A stretch of 56,994 bases of DNA from Fidelibacterota bacterium (GCA_002707645.1 PANN01000014.1:6120-63113), one strand, 5' to 3'; numbered from the stretch's first letter, positions 44,082 through 53,182 are shown. Notes: generated by a model from the letters alone, not told the origin. Translations and numbers: made by a program.

Positions 44082-45338
44082 CTATTCATTTACTCTTTTA
44101 ATAATTGCACCTAAACTTAAAAGCTTATTTTCAATTTTTTCATACCCTCTATCAATATGATATATCCTACTAAGGTGAGTTTCACCATATGATGCAAGTG
44201 CAGCAATTATCAAAGATGCGCTTGCTCTTATATCTGTAGACATTACTTTTGCAGCAAATAATTTTTTAACACCTACAACATTTGCATTATTTTGATGCAT
44301 ATCTATTTTTGCACCAAGTCTAACTAGCTCAGGTACATGTGTAAATCTATCCATGTAAATAGTATCTTTTATCGAACTTGTATTATTTGATAATGACATC
44401 AAAGCAATCCATTGTGCTTGTAAATCTGTAGGAAAGCCAGGATATACATCAGTTTCAAGTGATACAGAATTAATTTCCTTTTTCATTTTAATTGAAACAG
44501 AATCATTATCAAAGAAGATGGAAGCTCCAACCTCTTTTAGTTTGTCGATGACAACATCTAAATGCTTATAATTACATTTATTAATCTTAATACTTCCTTT
44601 AGTTGCTGTTGCAGCAATTAAAAATGTTCCAGCTTCTATTCTATCTGGAATTATTGAGTAGTCAATATTAATCTCTTCTTTAATTTTAATTCCCTTAATT
44701 GATAACTTATTAGTTCCCACACCATTAATGATTACGCCACATTTAATATAAAAATTGCATAAATCAACAATTTCAGGCTCCATTGATGCATTTTCAATAA
44801 TTACTTCTTGCTCAAGATTAACACATGCCATGATTACATTACCAGTCGCTCCAACACTTGGTATTGGGAATTTTATTTTTGCTGATTTTAATTTACCTTC
44901 AGTTAATATATAACCAGAATCTAAAGTTACTTTTGCACCTAACTTTTTAAATGCTTCTAAATGAAAATTTATTGGTCTTGGTCCCCAAGCGCAACCACCT
45001 GGTAAAGAAACCTTAGCATACTCAAATCTAGATAATAATGGTCCCAACACATAAAATGAAGCTCTCATTGTTTTAACTAAATCATAAGGAGCTTCTGGAT
45101 TATTACATTTTGTTGTATCTATAATTATTGAATTATCTAAATAAGATATTTTACAACCTATAATCTCTAATAATTTGAGCATTGTTTTCGTATCTCTCAA
45201 ATCAGGTATATTAGATAAAGTATATTTGCCAGGAAATGCTAAGCAAGCACACATTATTGGCAGAGCAGCATTTTTAGATCCGCTTATATCAACTTCACCA
45301 TTAAGTCTAACCGGTCCGTTAATAACAAATTTATCCAT
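44082..45338 (-). CDS. murA: UDP-N-acetylglucosamine 1-carboxyvinyltransferase
   Basis: MurA catalyses the first committed step of peptidoglycan synthesis from PEP and UDP-GlcNAc. Seen motifs are SGSKNAALPIMCACLAFPG (catalytic Lys at about 22), KTMRASFYVLGPLL, LPGGCAWGPRPINFHLEAFKKLGA (active-site Cys at about 115) and TDVYPGFPTDLQAQWIALMS. The 418 residues are full length. The loop cysteine is the fosfomycin target in other species and is kept here. It overlaps the VanZ-like gene by 8 bases. Confidence 0.96.
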   Translation of the reverse strand: MDKFVINGPVRLNGEVDISGSKNAALPIMCACLAFPGKYTLSNIPDLRDTKTMLKLLEIIGCKISYLDNSIIIDTTKCNNPEAPYDLVKTMRASFYVLGPLLSRFEYAKVSLPGGCAWGPRPINFHLEAFKKLGAKVTLDSGYILTEGKLKSAKIKFPIPSVGATGNVIMACVNLEQEVIIENASMEPEIVDLCNFYIKCGVIINGVGTNKLSIKGIKIKEEINIDYSIIPDRIEAGTFLIAATATKGSIKINKCNYKHLDVVIDKLKEVGASIFFDNDSVSIKMKKEINSVSLETDVYPGFPTDLQAQWIALMSLSNNTSSIKDTIYMDRFTHVPELVRLGAKIDMHQNNANVVGVKKLFAAKVMSTDIRASASLIIAALASYGETHLSRIYHIDRGYEKIENKLLSLGAIIKRVNE

Positions 45339-45720
45339 TTTTATACCTGTACATTAAATAATATAAACCCATACCCATATAACATCCTAAATAATCAAAT
45401 AAAGCATCATAAATACTAGCGATTCTATTTGGTACAAATAATTGTATTGATTCATCAATAATAGGAATTAATGATATAAAGAACACAGGATATAACATCT
45501 TTATTTTAAAATCTTGATTATACAATGCATTCAAATACAATATTCCCAAAATAAAATATTCAGAAAAATGAATAATTTTATCATACTTCCAAATGTCTTT
45601 ATATGGAATTATGCTAAATGATAAAAAAGAATTACATATAAGAAGAAATAAATAACTTGCAAACAACCATAAACTTTTAGATTTATAATTCACTATTTTT
45701 CCTAAGCTCATTAAATGCAT
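45331..45720 (-). CDS. VanZ-like small membrane protein
   Basis: The 129-residue protein has four hydrophobic segments. It shows the VanZ-type motif KIIHFSEYFILGILYLNALY (DK..H...Y..L), then IPIIDESIQLFVPNRIASIYDALFDYLGCYMG, which matches E-x-x-Q-x-F-x-x-R-x-x-x-x-x-D. It overlaps nnr by 38 bases if the first ATG is used; a GTG at 45693 would cut this to 11 and may be the true start. The function of stand-alone VanZ proteins is not known, and resistance should not be assumed. Confidence 0.8.
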   Translation of the reverse strand: MHLMSLGKIVNYKSKSLWLFASYLFLLICNSFLSFSIIPYKDIWKYDKIIHFSEYFILGILYLNALYNQDFKIKMLYPVFFISLIPIIDESIQLFVPNRIASIYDALFDYLGCYMGMGLYYLMYRYKNG

Positions 45721-47122
45721 GAGGAATACAATCTATCAGATCTGATGCTGTCATTCCATCTTTAGATATATTATTCATATAATAGTTCGCTGCCTCTGCA
45801 TGTAAATATGTTCCAAAAATTGATGCTTCTAATCTACTATATCCTTGAGATAAAAGACTAACTAAAATTCCAGATAAAACATCACCAGTTCCTGATGTTG
45901 CAAGAATACTTGGACCTCTGTCCATTATATATATCAAATCTTTTTTAATAATAAATGTATTAAATGACTTTAAAATAATTATTTGTTCTTCAATAATACT
46001 CTGCAATGATAATAAAACATTAAGATTTAAATAATCTACATCTTTAAATCCATAAATTTTCTTAAGCTCTCCCATATGTGGAGTTAAGATAGAATTAGAA
46101 GGATAATGGTTAATGTTTCGATTTTTTTCTATTGCACCAGCATCGACAATGATATCATTACAATCAATATGATCAATTGAAATATAATCTATATCATTAT
46201 CTCCAGGACCTATTAAAATTGGTGTTTTAGTATCTTTCTTATCTAATATCTCACTTGTTATTATTGCTTCGGGAATTAATAGGTCTATCTTATCTAACAT
46301 TCTATATGAATTATCGTAATATAAATTGACGTAACTGGACCCTGTTTTCAGGCAAGCTCTAGTAGATAAAATTGTAGCGCCAGAATATTTTATACCACCA
46401 TAAATAAAACATTTACCATTTGAATATTTATGTATATCACTCTTTTTATTAATAAATTTCAAAATATTATTTATATCTGAAAAGCCTATTTTTTGAAAAT
46501 TACTTGATATTGGTTTAAAACCAATATCTAATTGAAACAAATTATTTATCGGTACTAAATAATGTCCTAATTTTGAAAAACCAAATGTTACAGTAAATTC
46601 AGAATTAATAACTTTATCTTTATGATAAAAAGAACCGCCATCAGAAAAAGCCCCAGTTGGAATATCAATAGATATTATTTTTTTATTTTTATTTATTTTT
46701 TCAATTATTTTCATATACTTATCTGTTAAATCTCTTGACAAGCCAATTCCAAATATTGCATCAATAATCCAATCATATTTACCAAATTTAATTTTATAAT
46801 TATAAAAAGAAAATTCACTTTTAGATATTTTATATTTTTTTAATAATTTAGAATGTCCATGATTTTTTTCTGTAAAAACTATTTTTGATGGTACGTTGTA
46901 TTTTTTAAGATATGAATGAACAATAACACCATCTCCACCGTTATTGCCTTTTCCACAAACAACTACTACATTTTTTGAAAATGGATTTTGTATTTTTTCA
47001 CAAAAAAATTGTGCGACAGCCTTACCTGCATTGTCCATAAGTTCTTCTTGTGATAAATGACCACTTTCTATGGTGTCTTTATCTAACTTATAAGCTTGCT
47101 CTTTTGTAAGTACTGGAATCAT
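45683..47122 (-). CDS. nnr: Bifunctional NAD(P)H-hydrate epimerase / ADP-dependent dehydratase
   Basis: The enzyme repairs hydrated NADH and NADPH. The N-terminal YjeF epimerase domain (about 1-210) has VVVCGKGNNGGDGVIVHSYL and WIIDAIFGIGLSRDL. The C-terminal ribokinase-like dehydratase domain has FIYGGIKYSGATILSTRACLKTG, STPHMGELKKIYGF (here LTPHMGEL) and LATSGTGDVLSGILVSLLSQG. The 479 residues are typical for the fusion. It overlaps acpS by 4 bases. Confidence 0.93.
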   Translation of the reverse strand: MIPVLTKEQAYKLDKDTIESGHLSQEELMDNAGKAVAQFFCEKIQNPFSKNVVVVCGKGNNGGDGVIVHSYLKKYNVPSKIVFTEKNHGHSKLLKKYKISKSEFSFYNYKIKFGKYDWIIDAIFGIGLSRDLTDKYMKIIEKINKNKKIISIDIPTGAFSDGGSFYHKDKVINSEFTVTFGFSKLGHYLVPINNLFQLDIGFKPISSNFQKIGFSDINNILKFINKKSDIHKYSNGKCFIYGGIKYSGATILSTRACLKTGSSYVNLYYDNSYRMLDKIDLLIPEAIITSEILDKKDTKTPILIGPGDNDIDYISIDHIDCNDIIVDAGAIEKNRNINHYPSNSILTPHMGELKKIYGFKDVDYLNLNVLLSLQSIIEEQIIILKSFNTFIIKKDLIYIMDRGPSILATSGTGDVLSGILVSLLSQGYSRLEASIFGTYLHAEAANYYMNNISKDGMTASDLIDCIPHAFNELRKNSEL

Positions 47123-47466
47123 TTTTCTATTATAACAAATGCGATAGCATAATCTCCATCATGAGATATTGATACATTGCATTTAATATTATTAACGTTA
47201 ATTAATTTAATATAAGGAGATTTGTCTTTATTATTTAAAACTTCTATATCAATTAGTGAAATAGTTTTAACAATCTTCGCGCTTAATAAAGCCTTCTTGA
47301 CGGCTTCTTTAGCTGCATATTTACCGCTTAAATGAATATAGGGATCTTTGTAACTATTGCAATATTCAAATTCTAAGGCGGAAAATACTTTATTTAGGAA
47401 TTTTGAATCTTTATAAAGAGCTTTTATTCTATCAATTTTTACAATATCTGTACCAATTGATAACAT
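47119..47466 (-). CDS. acpS: Holo-[acyl-carrier-protein] synthase
   Basis: AcpS attaches 4'-phosphopantetheine to acyl carrier protein. The 115 residues show SIGTDIVKIDRIKAL (magnesium-binding Asp at about 7), FLNKVFSALEFEYC and HLSGKYAAKEAVKKAL (catalytic Glu at about 54). ISHDGDYAIAFVII ends the protein. It ends in an overlap with nnr, a frequent pairing in bacteria. Confidence 0.94.
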   Translation of the reverse strand: MLSIGTDIVKIDRIKALYKDSKFLNKVFSALEFEYCNSYKDPYIHLSGKYAAKEAVKKALLSAKIVKTISLIDIEVLNNKDKSPYIKLINVNNIKCNVSISHDGDYAIAFVIIEK

Positions 47467-47472
47467 TATTAT

Positions 47473-48153
47473 TTATTTATTTATTTGATTAATAATATCA
47501 ACAACTTCAGATAAACTATCTAAATCAAAATCAGCACCAGAATCTATAATATCTTCAGTGCTTCCATATTTTGCAAAAGCTGTCTTCATTCCTAATTGGC
47601 CTGCACCTTTGATATCTCTTTCCGGCCAATCACCAATCATAATACATTCTTCTAGATTAGCATTTAGTTTTTCTGAAATTTTAATAAATGGTTCTTTTGC
47701 AGGTTTGTAAAAACCAGTATCATTGAAAGTAACTACCTCATCAAAAAAACTATGAAGATCAAGTGTATATAATCTCATCCATGCTTCTCGACTTGGAGCA
47801 TCAGAAACAATACCTAAGTTTAAATTCATACTAAGTAGTTTATTTAATGTAGGAATAACATCAGGATAAAGGTTTAATGAAATTTCTTTAGCTTTTTTAT
47901 ACTCAACTATCGCTGCAGCAAGATACTTGTAATTAATTATACCAATTTTATTTATTATAAATTCGTTAAAAACCTCTTGATGTTCATAGCCCTTAGTATC
48001 ATATATTGTAAATATTTCATTTACTGACTTTTCTTTATCAATGTCCATACCCATATTAATCATAGCTTCAACTGCAGCATTAATTGATACAGATTTCATT
48101 TTCATAAAGTCTAGCAAGGTATTATCTAGGTCAAAGATTACAGATTTTATCAT
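47473..48153 (-). CDS. HAD family hydrolase (phosphatase)
   Basis: The 226-residue protein has the HAD motifs: nucleophile FDLDNTLLDF (Asp8, Asp10), LGIVSDAPSREAW (motif II Ser), a Lys in FYKPAKEPF and GDWPERDIKGAGQLGMKTAF (motif IV). The cap domain is helical (C1 type), as in phosphoglycolate phosphatase or YjjG-like 5'-nucleotidases. The substrate cannot be told from sequence. Confidence 0.88.
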   Translation of the reverse strand: MIKSVIFDLDNTLLDFMKMKSVSINAAVEAMINMGMDIDKEKSVNEIFTIYDTKGYEHQEVFNEFIINKIGIINYKYLAAAIVEYKKAKEISLNLYPDVIPTLNKLLSMNLNLGIVSDAPSREAWMRLYTLDLHSFFDEVVTFNDTGFYKPAKEPFIKISEKLNANLEECIMIGDWPERDIKGAGQLGMKTAFAKYGSTEDIIDSGADFDLDSLSEVVDIINQINK

Positions 48154-48171
48154 GATTAGAATAAACTAATA

Positions 48172-49455
48172 TTATTCACAATGCTTTGTATAGTATTCGA
48201 AGTTTTCAGATTTTAAATAATTATTAGCAGTTTTTCTATAATTTCTATCTCTTTTACACTTCGTAAAAGCATCTTTGGCTGCTAGTTTATTACATAGGTT
48301 CATTTCTGACACTCCAAGTTCAAACAGAGCTGGAGCATAATTTCTTTTATTTTTTAAACTTAATTTTGCATTATCTTTAGCTCTTTGATAATCTAACTTT
48401 TCATTATAAACAGATGCTAATCTTGCTAGAATACTATATGCACTAGGATTAGATTTTAACGCCATATTTGCATAAGAAATTGCATTATCTAAATTAGATT
48501 CGCCTATTTCTAAATCCATTAACAACTCGTATGCCCTATAGTAAGTATCATCTAGAACTATTAAATCGTTAAGGATAGTTTTAGTCTTTTCAATCTCACC
48601 TTTGGATTTATATAATTTTGCTTTTTCAAAAAAAGCTTTAGTATAATCTGGTTTTATTAAAATCGCTTCATCTAGGAAAGATTGAGCTTTATCATAATCA
48701 TCAACAGCTATGTAACACTTAGAAATCATATACAAAACCTTATAATTTTTTGGCTGAAGTTTTATACCTTTTTCCAAAATCTCTGCAGCTTTTCCATAAT
48801 CTTTAATAGCATAATAGATATTACCTATTCTAAACATAGCAGAAGTATTCCCTGGATCGTAAGATAAAGCTTTATTAAAATGTTCTAAAGCAGTTTGATA
48901 ATCCTTAACATCATAAGCCTCTTTACCTTTTAGAATTTCTAAATTAGCAATGTATTTGATTTCATCTTGATACAATGAATTATAAGGGTTTAGTTGGTTA
49001 GCTTTATTAAAATTAGCAATTGCGTTTACATAATCCTTATTTTCTTTATAAGCATATCCTAATCTGTAATAAACAATTGAATTATCTTTATACTTTTTAA
49101 GTAAAATCTCTGTTTCTTCAATTGCTTCTAGAACAAAACCACTAGATAAAGTTTTACTTACATTTTTGAGATCATTAATTAAGTCACCTAATAAAGAACC
49201 TTCTTCAGCATATTTGTCTGGGCTACTTTTCATAGCTAATTGTAAACTTTTATTAGCATTGTTTAGATCATCTAATTTTAAATATATCTGATATGATAGA
49301 TAATGAAAACTTTCATCTTTCTCTTCGACAAGTTCAAGAAAAGACTGAGCGTTTAATATATCATCTGCAAGGAACAAAGATTCTACTTCTTCTAAAGATA
49401 CGCTTGAAAAAATAAAAGAATTTAATAAAAATAATAATGAAAAAAGTCGTTTCAA
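48172..49455 (-). CDS. Exported TPR-repeat protein
   Basis: The 427-residue product has a signal peptide (MKRLFSLLFLLNSFIFSS) and about ten tetratricopeptide repeats. Clear examples are SIVYYRLGYAYKENKDYVNA, YQTALEHFNKALSYDPGNTS and KDYGKAAEILEKGIKLQPKN. The TTG at 49453-49455 is set as start by an AAGGAG Shine-Dalgarno 7 bases before it. It lies 17 bases after tRNA-Leu(GAG) and is cotranscribed with it. TPRs bind partner proteins; a cell-envelope assembly role is possible but unproven. Confidence 0.8.
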   Translation of the reverse strand: MKRLFSLLFLLNSFIFSSVSLEEVESLFLADDILNAQSFLELVEEKDESFHYLSYQIYLKLDDLNNANKSLQLAMKSSPDKYAEEGSLLGDLINDLKNVSKTLSSGFVLEAIEETEILLKKYKDNSIVYYRLGYAYKENKDYVNAIANFNKANQLNPYNSLYQDEIKYIANLEILKGKEAYDVKDYQTALEHFNKALSYDPGNTSAMFRIGNIYYAIKDYGKAAEILEKGIKLQPKNYKVLYMISKCYIAVDDYDKAQSFLDEAILIKPDYTKAFFEKAKLYKSKGEIEKTKTILNDLIVLDDTYYRAYELLMDLEIGESNLDNAISYANMALKSNPSAYSILARLASVYNEKLDYQRAKDNAKLSLKNKRNYAPALFELGVSEMNLCNKLAAKDAFTKCKRDRNYRKTANNYLKSENFEYYTKHCE

Positions 49456-49472
49456 AATAATCTCCTTAATTG

Positions 49473-49557
49473 TGCTGAAGGCGGGATTTGAACCCGCACG
49501 AGAAATATTCTCACTGCCCCCTCAAGACAGCGTGTATACCAGTTCCACCACTTCAGC
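49473..49557 (-). tRNA. tRNA-Leu (anticodon GAG)
   Basis: An 85-nt class II tRNA: acceptor GCTGAAG/CTTCAGC, anticodon arm CTGTC-TTGAGGG-GGCAG (anticodon GAG), long variable arm TGAGAATATTTCTCG, T arm TGCGGG-TTCAAAT-CCCGC, discriminator A, no encoded CCA (CA follows). It reads CUC/CUU codons. It sits between secG (20 bases) and the TPR gene (17 bases). Confidence 0.97.
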
Positions 49558-49577
49558 TATATTGACTGAAGTGAATC

Positions 49578-49925
49578 TTATTCAGTTTCTTCAACTTCTA
49601 TTGGAACATTAATTACTGGCGCAATATCTTCAAGTTTATTTCTATCTAAAATAGGATCACTAGTAGATGTTGAAACATCTATTGATCCAGGTGTAGAAAT
49701 AACATTTAAGGATATTGCAAAAATCATAAATAAAGCAGCAAGAATTGCTGTTGTACGAACAAGTAATTTATCGGCAGCTTCACCACCAAATGCTGAATTT
49801 AAAACATTACCTGTCATTGCACTTCCCATTCCACCAGTTTTACTCGACTGCATTAGAATAATACTAACGAGCAGAAAACAAACTAAAACAAATAAAATTA
49901 AGATTACATAATATAATGCGTCCAA
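49578..49925 (-). CDS. secG: Preprotein translocase subunit SecG
   Basis: SecG is the small partner of the SecYE channel. The 115-residue protein has two membrane helices (about 5-25 and 55-78). They flank the conserved loop LMQSSKTGGMGSAMTGNVLNSAFGG. An acidic tail ends it. It follows tpiA by 12 bases, as in many Gram-negative genomes where secG is near tpiA. Confidence 0.93.
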   Translation of the reverse strand: MDALYYVILILFVLVCFLLVSIILMQSSKTGGMGSAMTGNVLNSAFGGEAADKLLVRTTAILAALFMIFAISLNVISTPGSIDVSTSTSDPILDRNKLEDIAPVINVPIEVEETE

Positions 49926-49937
49926 ATTAACTTCTCC

Positions 49938-50681
49938 TTAAAATTTATTATAAATATTATAAAATACATCAGCATCTATAGAAGCTGAGCCTATTAAAAA
50001 ACCATCAACTTCATCAACAGCTAGTATTTCAGAAGCATTTTCCTCATTAACACTACCTCCATACAATAGGCATATATTACAATTATTTAGATTAATTTCA
50101 TTAATAATATTTTTTAAAAATTTATGAATAGAATAAATTGTTTCAGTATCAGCTGATTTACCTGTTCCAATTGCCCAAATTGGTTCATAAGCAATAATAA
50201 ACTCTTTAGATAAATTGAAGTTAATATCATTAAAGATTCTTTTAAATTGATTTTTTAGCACTTCTCTAGTAATTCCTGATTCTCTTTCTTCTAAAGTTTC
50301 ACCTATGCATATTATTGGCGTTACATTTGAATTATTTAAGACTTTTAACTTATTATTAACATCAATATCACTTTCATGAAAAATCTGACGTCTTTCAGAG
50401 TGTCCAATGATTGCAAAATCACAATTTGATTCTTTAATCATTTGCAGAGAGTTTTCGCCAGTATAAGCACCGTTTTCATATTCTGAAACGTTCTGAGATC
50501 CTAAAGATATCGATTTATTGGATTCTGATAGCTTATTCACATAATCAAGATGGATTGAAGAAGGACATATAACAATATTGCAGTTATTATTTAAATCTTT
50601 TGAAAGAAAATTTTCGAAATATGAATCAATATTTTTTTTACTCATATACATTTTCCAATTTGCTATACAATATTTACTCAT
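49938..50681 (-). CDS. tpiA: Triosephosphate isomerase
   Basis: TpiA interconverts dihydroxyacetone phosphate and glyceraldehyde 3-phosphate. The 247-residue barrel has ANWKMYMSK (Asn8, Lys10), IIGHSERRQIFHESD (catalytic His at about 92), AYEPIWAIGTGKSA (catalytic Glu at about 165) and LLYGGSVNEENA. It abuts pgk, the next enzyme of the pathway. Confidence 0.97.
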   Translation of the reverse strand: MSKYCIANWKMYMSKKNIDSYFENFLSKDLNNNCNIVICPSSIHLDYVNKLSESNKSISLGSQNVSEYENGAYTGENSLQMIKESNCDFAIIGHSERRQIFHESDIDVNNKLKVLNNSNVTPIICIGETLEERESGITREVLKNQFKRIFNDINFNLSKEFIIAYEPIWAIGTGKSADTETIYSIHKFLKNIINEINLNNCNICLLYGGSVNEENASEILAVDEVDGFLIGSASIDADVFYNIYNKF

Positions 50682-51851
50682 TTAATACATCTCCCATGAT
50701 TTAGTTAGATTTAATTTTTCTCCACTTAATAATTTCAATGATGCTCCTCCTCCTGTTGATACATGAGTAAAGCCACTTAAATTGTCATACATTTCTATTG
50801 CACTTACTGTGTCTCCGCCACCAATTATTGTTATTTTATTTTTCATTCTTTTTACAAATTTTGAAACTTTTATTGTTCCATTAGAAAAATTTTTGTTTTC
50901 AAGCAAACCTAATGGGCCATTCCATATTACTTTATCCAATTTATTTATTTTTTTCCTAAAAATATTTAAGGTTTCAGGACCTATATCAAGACCTATATCA
51001 TTATCCTCAAGATTATTAATATTTTTTATAAATATTTTATTAGAATCAATATTATCTTTGACGCAAACCACATCTACAGGTAATATAATATTTTTATTTA
51101 TTGATTTTGATTTTTCTATAATTTCTTTTGCAATATCAAGCATATGATTTTCAACCATACTAAGGCCTACGTTAAGACCTTTAGACTTTAAAAAAGTAAA
51201 TGCCATTGCACCACCAATTAAAATATAATCTGCGTTATCTAAAAAAAAATTAATCATTTTAATTTTAGTAGATATCTTGGCACCTCCAATAATAATTCCA
51301 GTTCCTAACGATTTTTTTTGATATAAAAAATCAAATTCCCTAATCATTAACAATCCAATACATCTATGTTTAAAAAAATTTAAAATTTTAGAGTTTGAGG
51401 CATGTGATCTATGAGATGTTCCAAATGAATCACAAACATAAATATTACCATGACTTGATAATTTTTTTGAAAATTCTCTATTATTATCTGTTTCTTGTTT
51501 ATAAAATCTTAAATTTTCAAGTAAATGAATTTGACCTGGTTTTAAAGATTTAGAAATATCTATTGATTCACTGCTAATACAATCATCTGAAAAATATATT
51601 TTATTTTTGTAGTACTTATTTAAATATTTTTGAACAGGTTTTAAGCTTAAATCGGAGTTTCTCCCATTGGGTCTACCAAGATGACTCATTATAACAATTG
51701 ATGCATTTTGAGATAAACAATAATTAATAGTTTCAAATGAGGCTTTTATTCTAAAATCATTAATTATTTTACCTTTATTGATTGGCACATTATAATCAAA
51801 TCGTATAAGAACGGTTTTATTAGTTATATCTAATTCATTTATAGCCTTCAT
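50682..51851 (-). CDS. pgk: Phosphoglycerate kinase
   Basis: Pgk makes ATP from 1,3-bisphosphoglycerate. The 389 residues show VLIRFDYNVPINKGKI, MSHLGRPNGR (about 55), GIIIGGAKISTKIKMI and FTHVSTGGGASLKLLSGEKL. There is no good Shine-Dalgarno; translation may be coupled to the short ORF whose TGA overlaps its ATG. gap is not adjacent. Confidence 0.97.
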   Translation of the reverse strand: MKAINELDITNKTVLIRFDYNVPINKGKIINDFRIKASFETINYCLSQNASIVIMSHLGRPNGRNSDLSLKPVQKYLNKYYKNKIYFSDDCISSESIDISKSLKPGQIHLLENLRFYKQETDNNREFSKKLSSHGNIYVCDSFGTSHRSHASNSKILNFFKHRCIGLLMIREFDFLYQKKSLGTGIIIGGAKISTKIKMINFFLDNADYILIGGAMAFTFLKSKGLNVGLSMVENHMLDIAKEIIEKSKSINKNIILPVDVVCVKDNIDSNKIFIKNINNLEDNDIGLDIGPETLNIFRKKINKLDKVIWNGPLGLLENKNFSNGTIKVSKFVKRMKNKITIIGGGDTVSAIEMYDNLSGFTHVSTGGGASLKLLSGEKLNLTKSWEMY

Positions 51852-51913
51852 TTTAAGAAATTAGCATGAGGGGAACTATAATAATTAATTTTAATCTTTT
51901 TTAAAATTATCAT
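51848..51913 (-). CDS. Possible 21-codon leader ORF coupled to pgk
   Basis: An ATG overlaps the stop of the preceding 42-residue ORF (ATGA), and the TGA overlaps the pgk ATG in the same way. The peptide (MIILKKIKINYYSSPHANFL plus K) has no recognised similarity. The double overlap suggests it works, if at all, by carrying ribosomes to pgk. It could be chance. Confidence 0.25.
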   Translation of the reverse strand: MIILKKIKINYYSSPHANFLK

Positions 51914-52038
51914 TCTACTTCCTCAAACTCTGCATCAATTACATTTTTTTGGTTACTGGTAGATTTATTTTCAAGGAATAAATTTTTAAAGATTAACCGT
52001 AAAAGATAAAAAAAAACTAATATAAGAAAAAATTTCAT
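51910..52038 (-). CDS. Possible 42-residue membrane-anchored peptide
   Basis: The frame fills the gap between the deoxynucleoside kinase and pgk. It starts 3 bases after the kinase stop. One hydrophobic helix (MKFFLILVFFYLLRLIF) is followed by a polar tail ending in an acidic VIDAEFEEVE. The layout is like the N- and C-terminal parts of short DUF4834-type proteins of Bacteroidetes, but too short to be sure. It ends in an ATGA overlap with a 21-codon ORF. Confidence 0.5.
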   Translation of the reverse strand: MKFFLILVFFYLLRLIFKNLFLENKSTSNQKNVIDAEFEEVE

Positions 52039-52041
52039 TAA

Positions 52042-52686
52042 TTAATTTTCAACTTTTAGTGGATTGTAATATTTAGTTCCGTTTATTGGACTTCTGATAA
52101 CATTGAGGATTTCTTTTAAATCATTTTTATTATTTACAAAGTCGATATCATTTGTATTTATAATAAGCAAGGGGGACTTGTTATATCTAAAAAAATATTC
52201 ATTATACATTTGATTTAAAGAGTCAATATAATTCCAATCCATATTATTCTCATACAATCTACCTCTTTGTTTAATATTATCCATTAATCTTGAAGTTTCA
52301 GATTGCAAAAAAATTATTAAATCAGGATAAACAATATTCTTTTCAAGAATTGTGGCAATTGAATTATATAAATCCATTTCTTTATCGTCTAGATTTAAAG
52401 CAGCAAAGATTCTATCTTTCATAAACATATAATCAGAAACTACATACTTATTAAATAGATCAGTTTGTTTAAATTCATCTTGTTGTTTATATCTTGATAA
52501 TAAAAAAAATAATTGTGTTTGAAAAGCATATTGCTTAGAATTTTTATAAAATTCTGATAAAAATGGATTTTCTTCAAATTTTTCTAAAATTGATTGTGCC
52601 TGAAATTCATCAGCTAGAATCTTAGCCAAACTAGTTTTACCAACCCCTATACTGCCTTCAACTGTAATATGATAATTTATTTTCAT
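52042..52686 (-). CDS. Deoxynucleoside kinase
   Basis: The 214-residue enzyme phosphorylates deoxynucleosides for salvage. The P-loop EGSIGVGKTSLAKIL (about 9-23), FQTQLFFLLSRYKQ, VSDYMFMKDRIFA (the ExR/DR-type catalytic region) and a LID motif RGRLYEN match the dCK/dGK/dAK family. The bacterial members usually act on deoxyguanosine or deoxyadenosine; specificity cannot be assigned here. It lies 4 bases after folK. Confidence 0.9.
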   Translation of the reverse strand: MKINYHITVEGSIGVGKTSLAKILADEFQAQSILEKFEENPFLSEFYKNSKQYAFQTQLFFLLSRYKQQDEFKQTDLFNKYVVSDYMFMKDRIFAALNLDDKEMDLYNSIATILEKNIVYPDLIIFLQSETSRLMDNIKQRGRLYENNMDWNYIDSLNQMYNEYFFRYNKSPLLIINTNDIDFVNNKNDLKEILNVIRSPINGTKYYNPLKVEN

Positions 52687-52690
52687 AATT

Positions 52691-53182
52691 TTATATCTCT
52701 AATTTACAAATTTTAGATGTATCTTTAACATTATTCAATAAATAATTAACAGATTTATTATATTTTGGTAATATATATTCTCCAGCTATTTCTGACCAAG
52801 GTAATAGAACAAATCTTCTATCATATAATCTAGGATGTGGAATAACTAAAAATTCAGATTTATAAACTTTATTGTTAAAAGTAAGTATGTCAATATCTAT
52901 AATTCTTGGCATATTTGGATTATTTTTAATTTTTCTTCCCATCTTTACTTCAATAGACTCAGTCAAACTAAAAAAACTCAATAGATCTAATGTTGTTTGA
53001 ATTTTAACAACTAAATTATAAAAATTCTTATCACTCAGTGAATCTAGTGGTTCCGATTTATATATTGATGAATTGCTTAGAATAATAACATTACTGTTTT
53101 TAAGTTTTTCAAATAGAAGCTTTATATTATTAATTCTATCACCACTATTTGAACCTATTGATAAAAAAGAGAAATTATCCAT
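52691..53182 (-). CDS. folK: 6-hydroxymethyl-7,8-dihydropterin pyrophosphokinase
   Basis: FolK activates the pterin for dihydropteroate synthesis. Motifs are LSIGSNSGDRINNI at the start, NSSIYKSEPL, VKIQTTLDL and MPRIIDIDILTFNN (paired metal-binding Asp), then IPHPRLYDRRFVLLPWSEI. The 163 residues are standard. It overlaps folB by 8 bases, the usual folate gene pair. folP is not in the window. Confidence 0.94.
   Translation of the reverse strand: MDNFSFLSIGSNSGDRINNIKLLFEKLKNSNVIILSNSSIYKSEPLDSLSDKNFYNLVVKIQTTLDLLSFFSLTESIEVKMGRKIKNNPNMPRIIDIDILTFNNKVYKSEFLVIPHPRLYDRRFVLLPWSEIAGEYILPKYNKSVNYLLNNVKDTSKICKLEI

Noticed and set aside
45331-45720. VanZ-like gene as a glycopeptide resistance determinant
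   Set aside because: No vanHAX-type genes are nearby; VanZ-fold proteins are widespread in Gram-negative genomes without such a role.
50782-51147. Plus-strand ORF of 121 codons opposite pgk
   Set aside because: It is antisense to conserved pgk sequence; its hydrophobic, Ser/Phe-rich make-up is the normal shadow of Lys/Asn-rich coding DNA.
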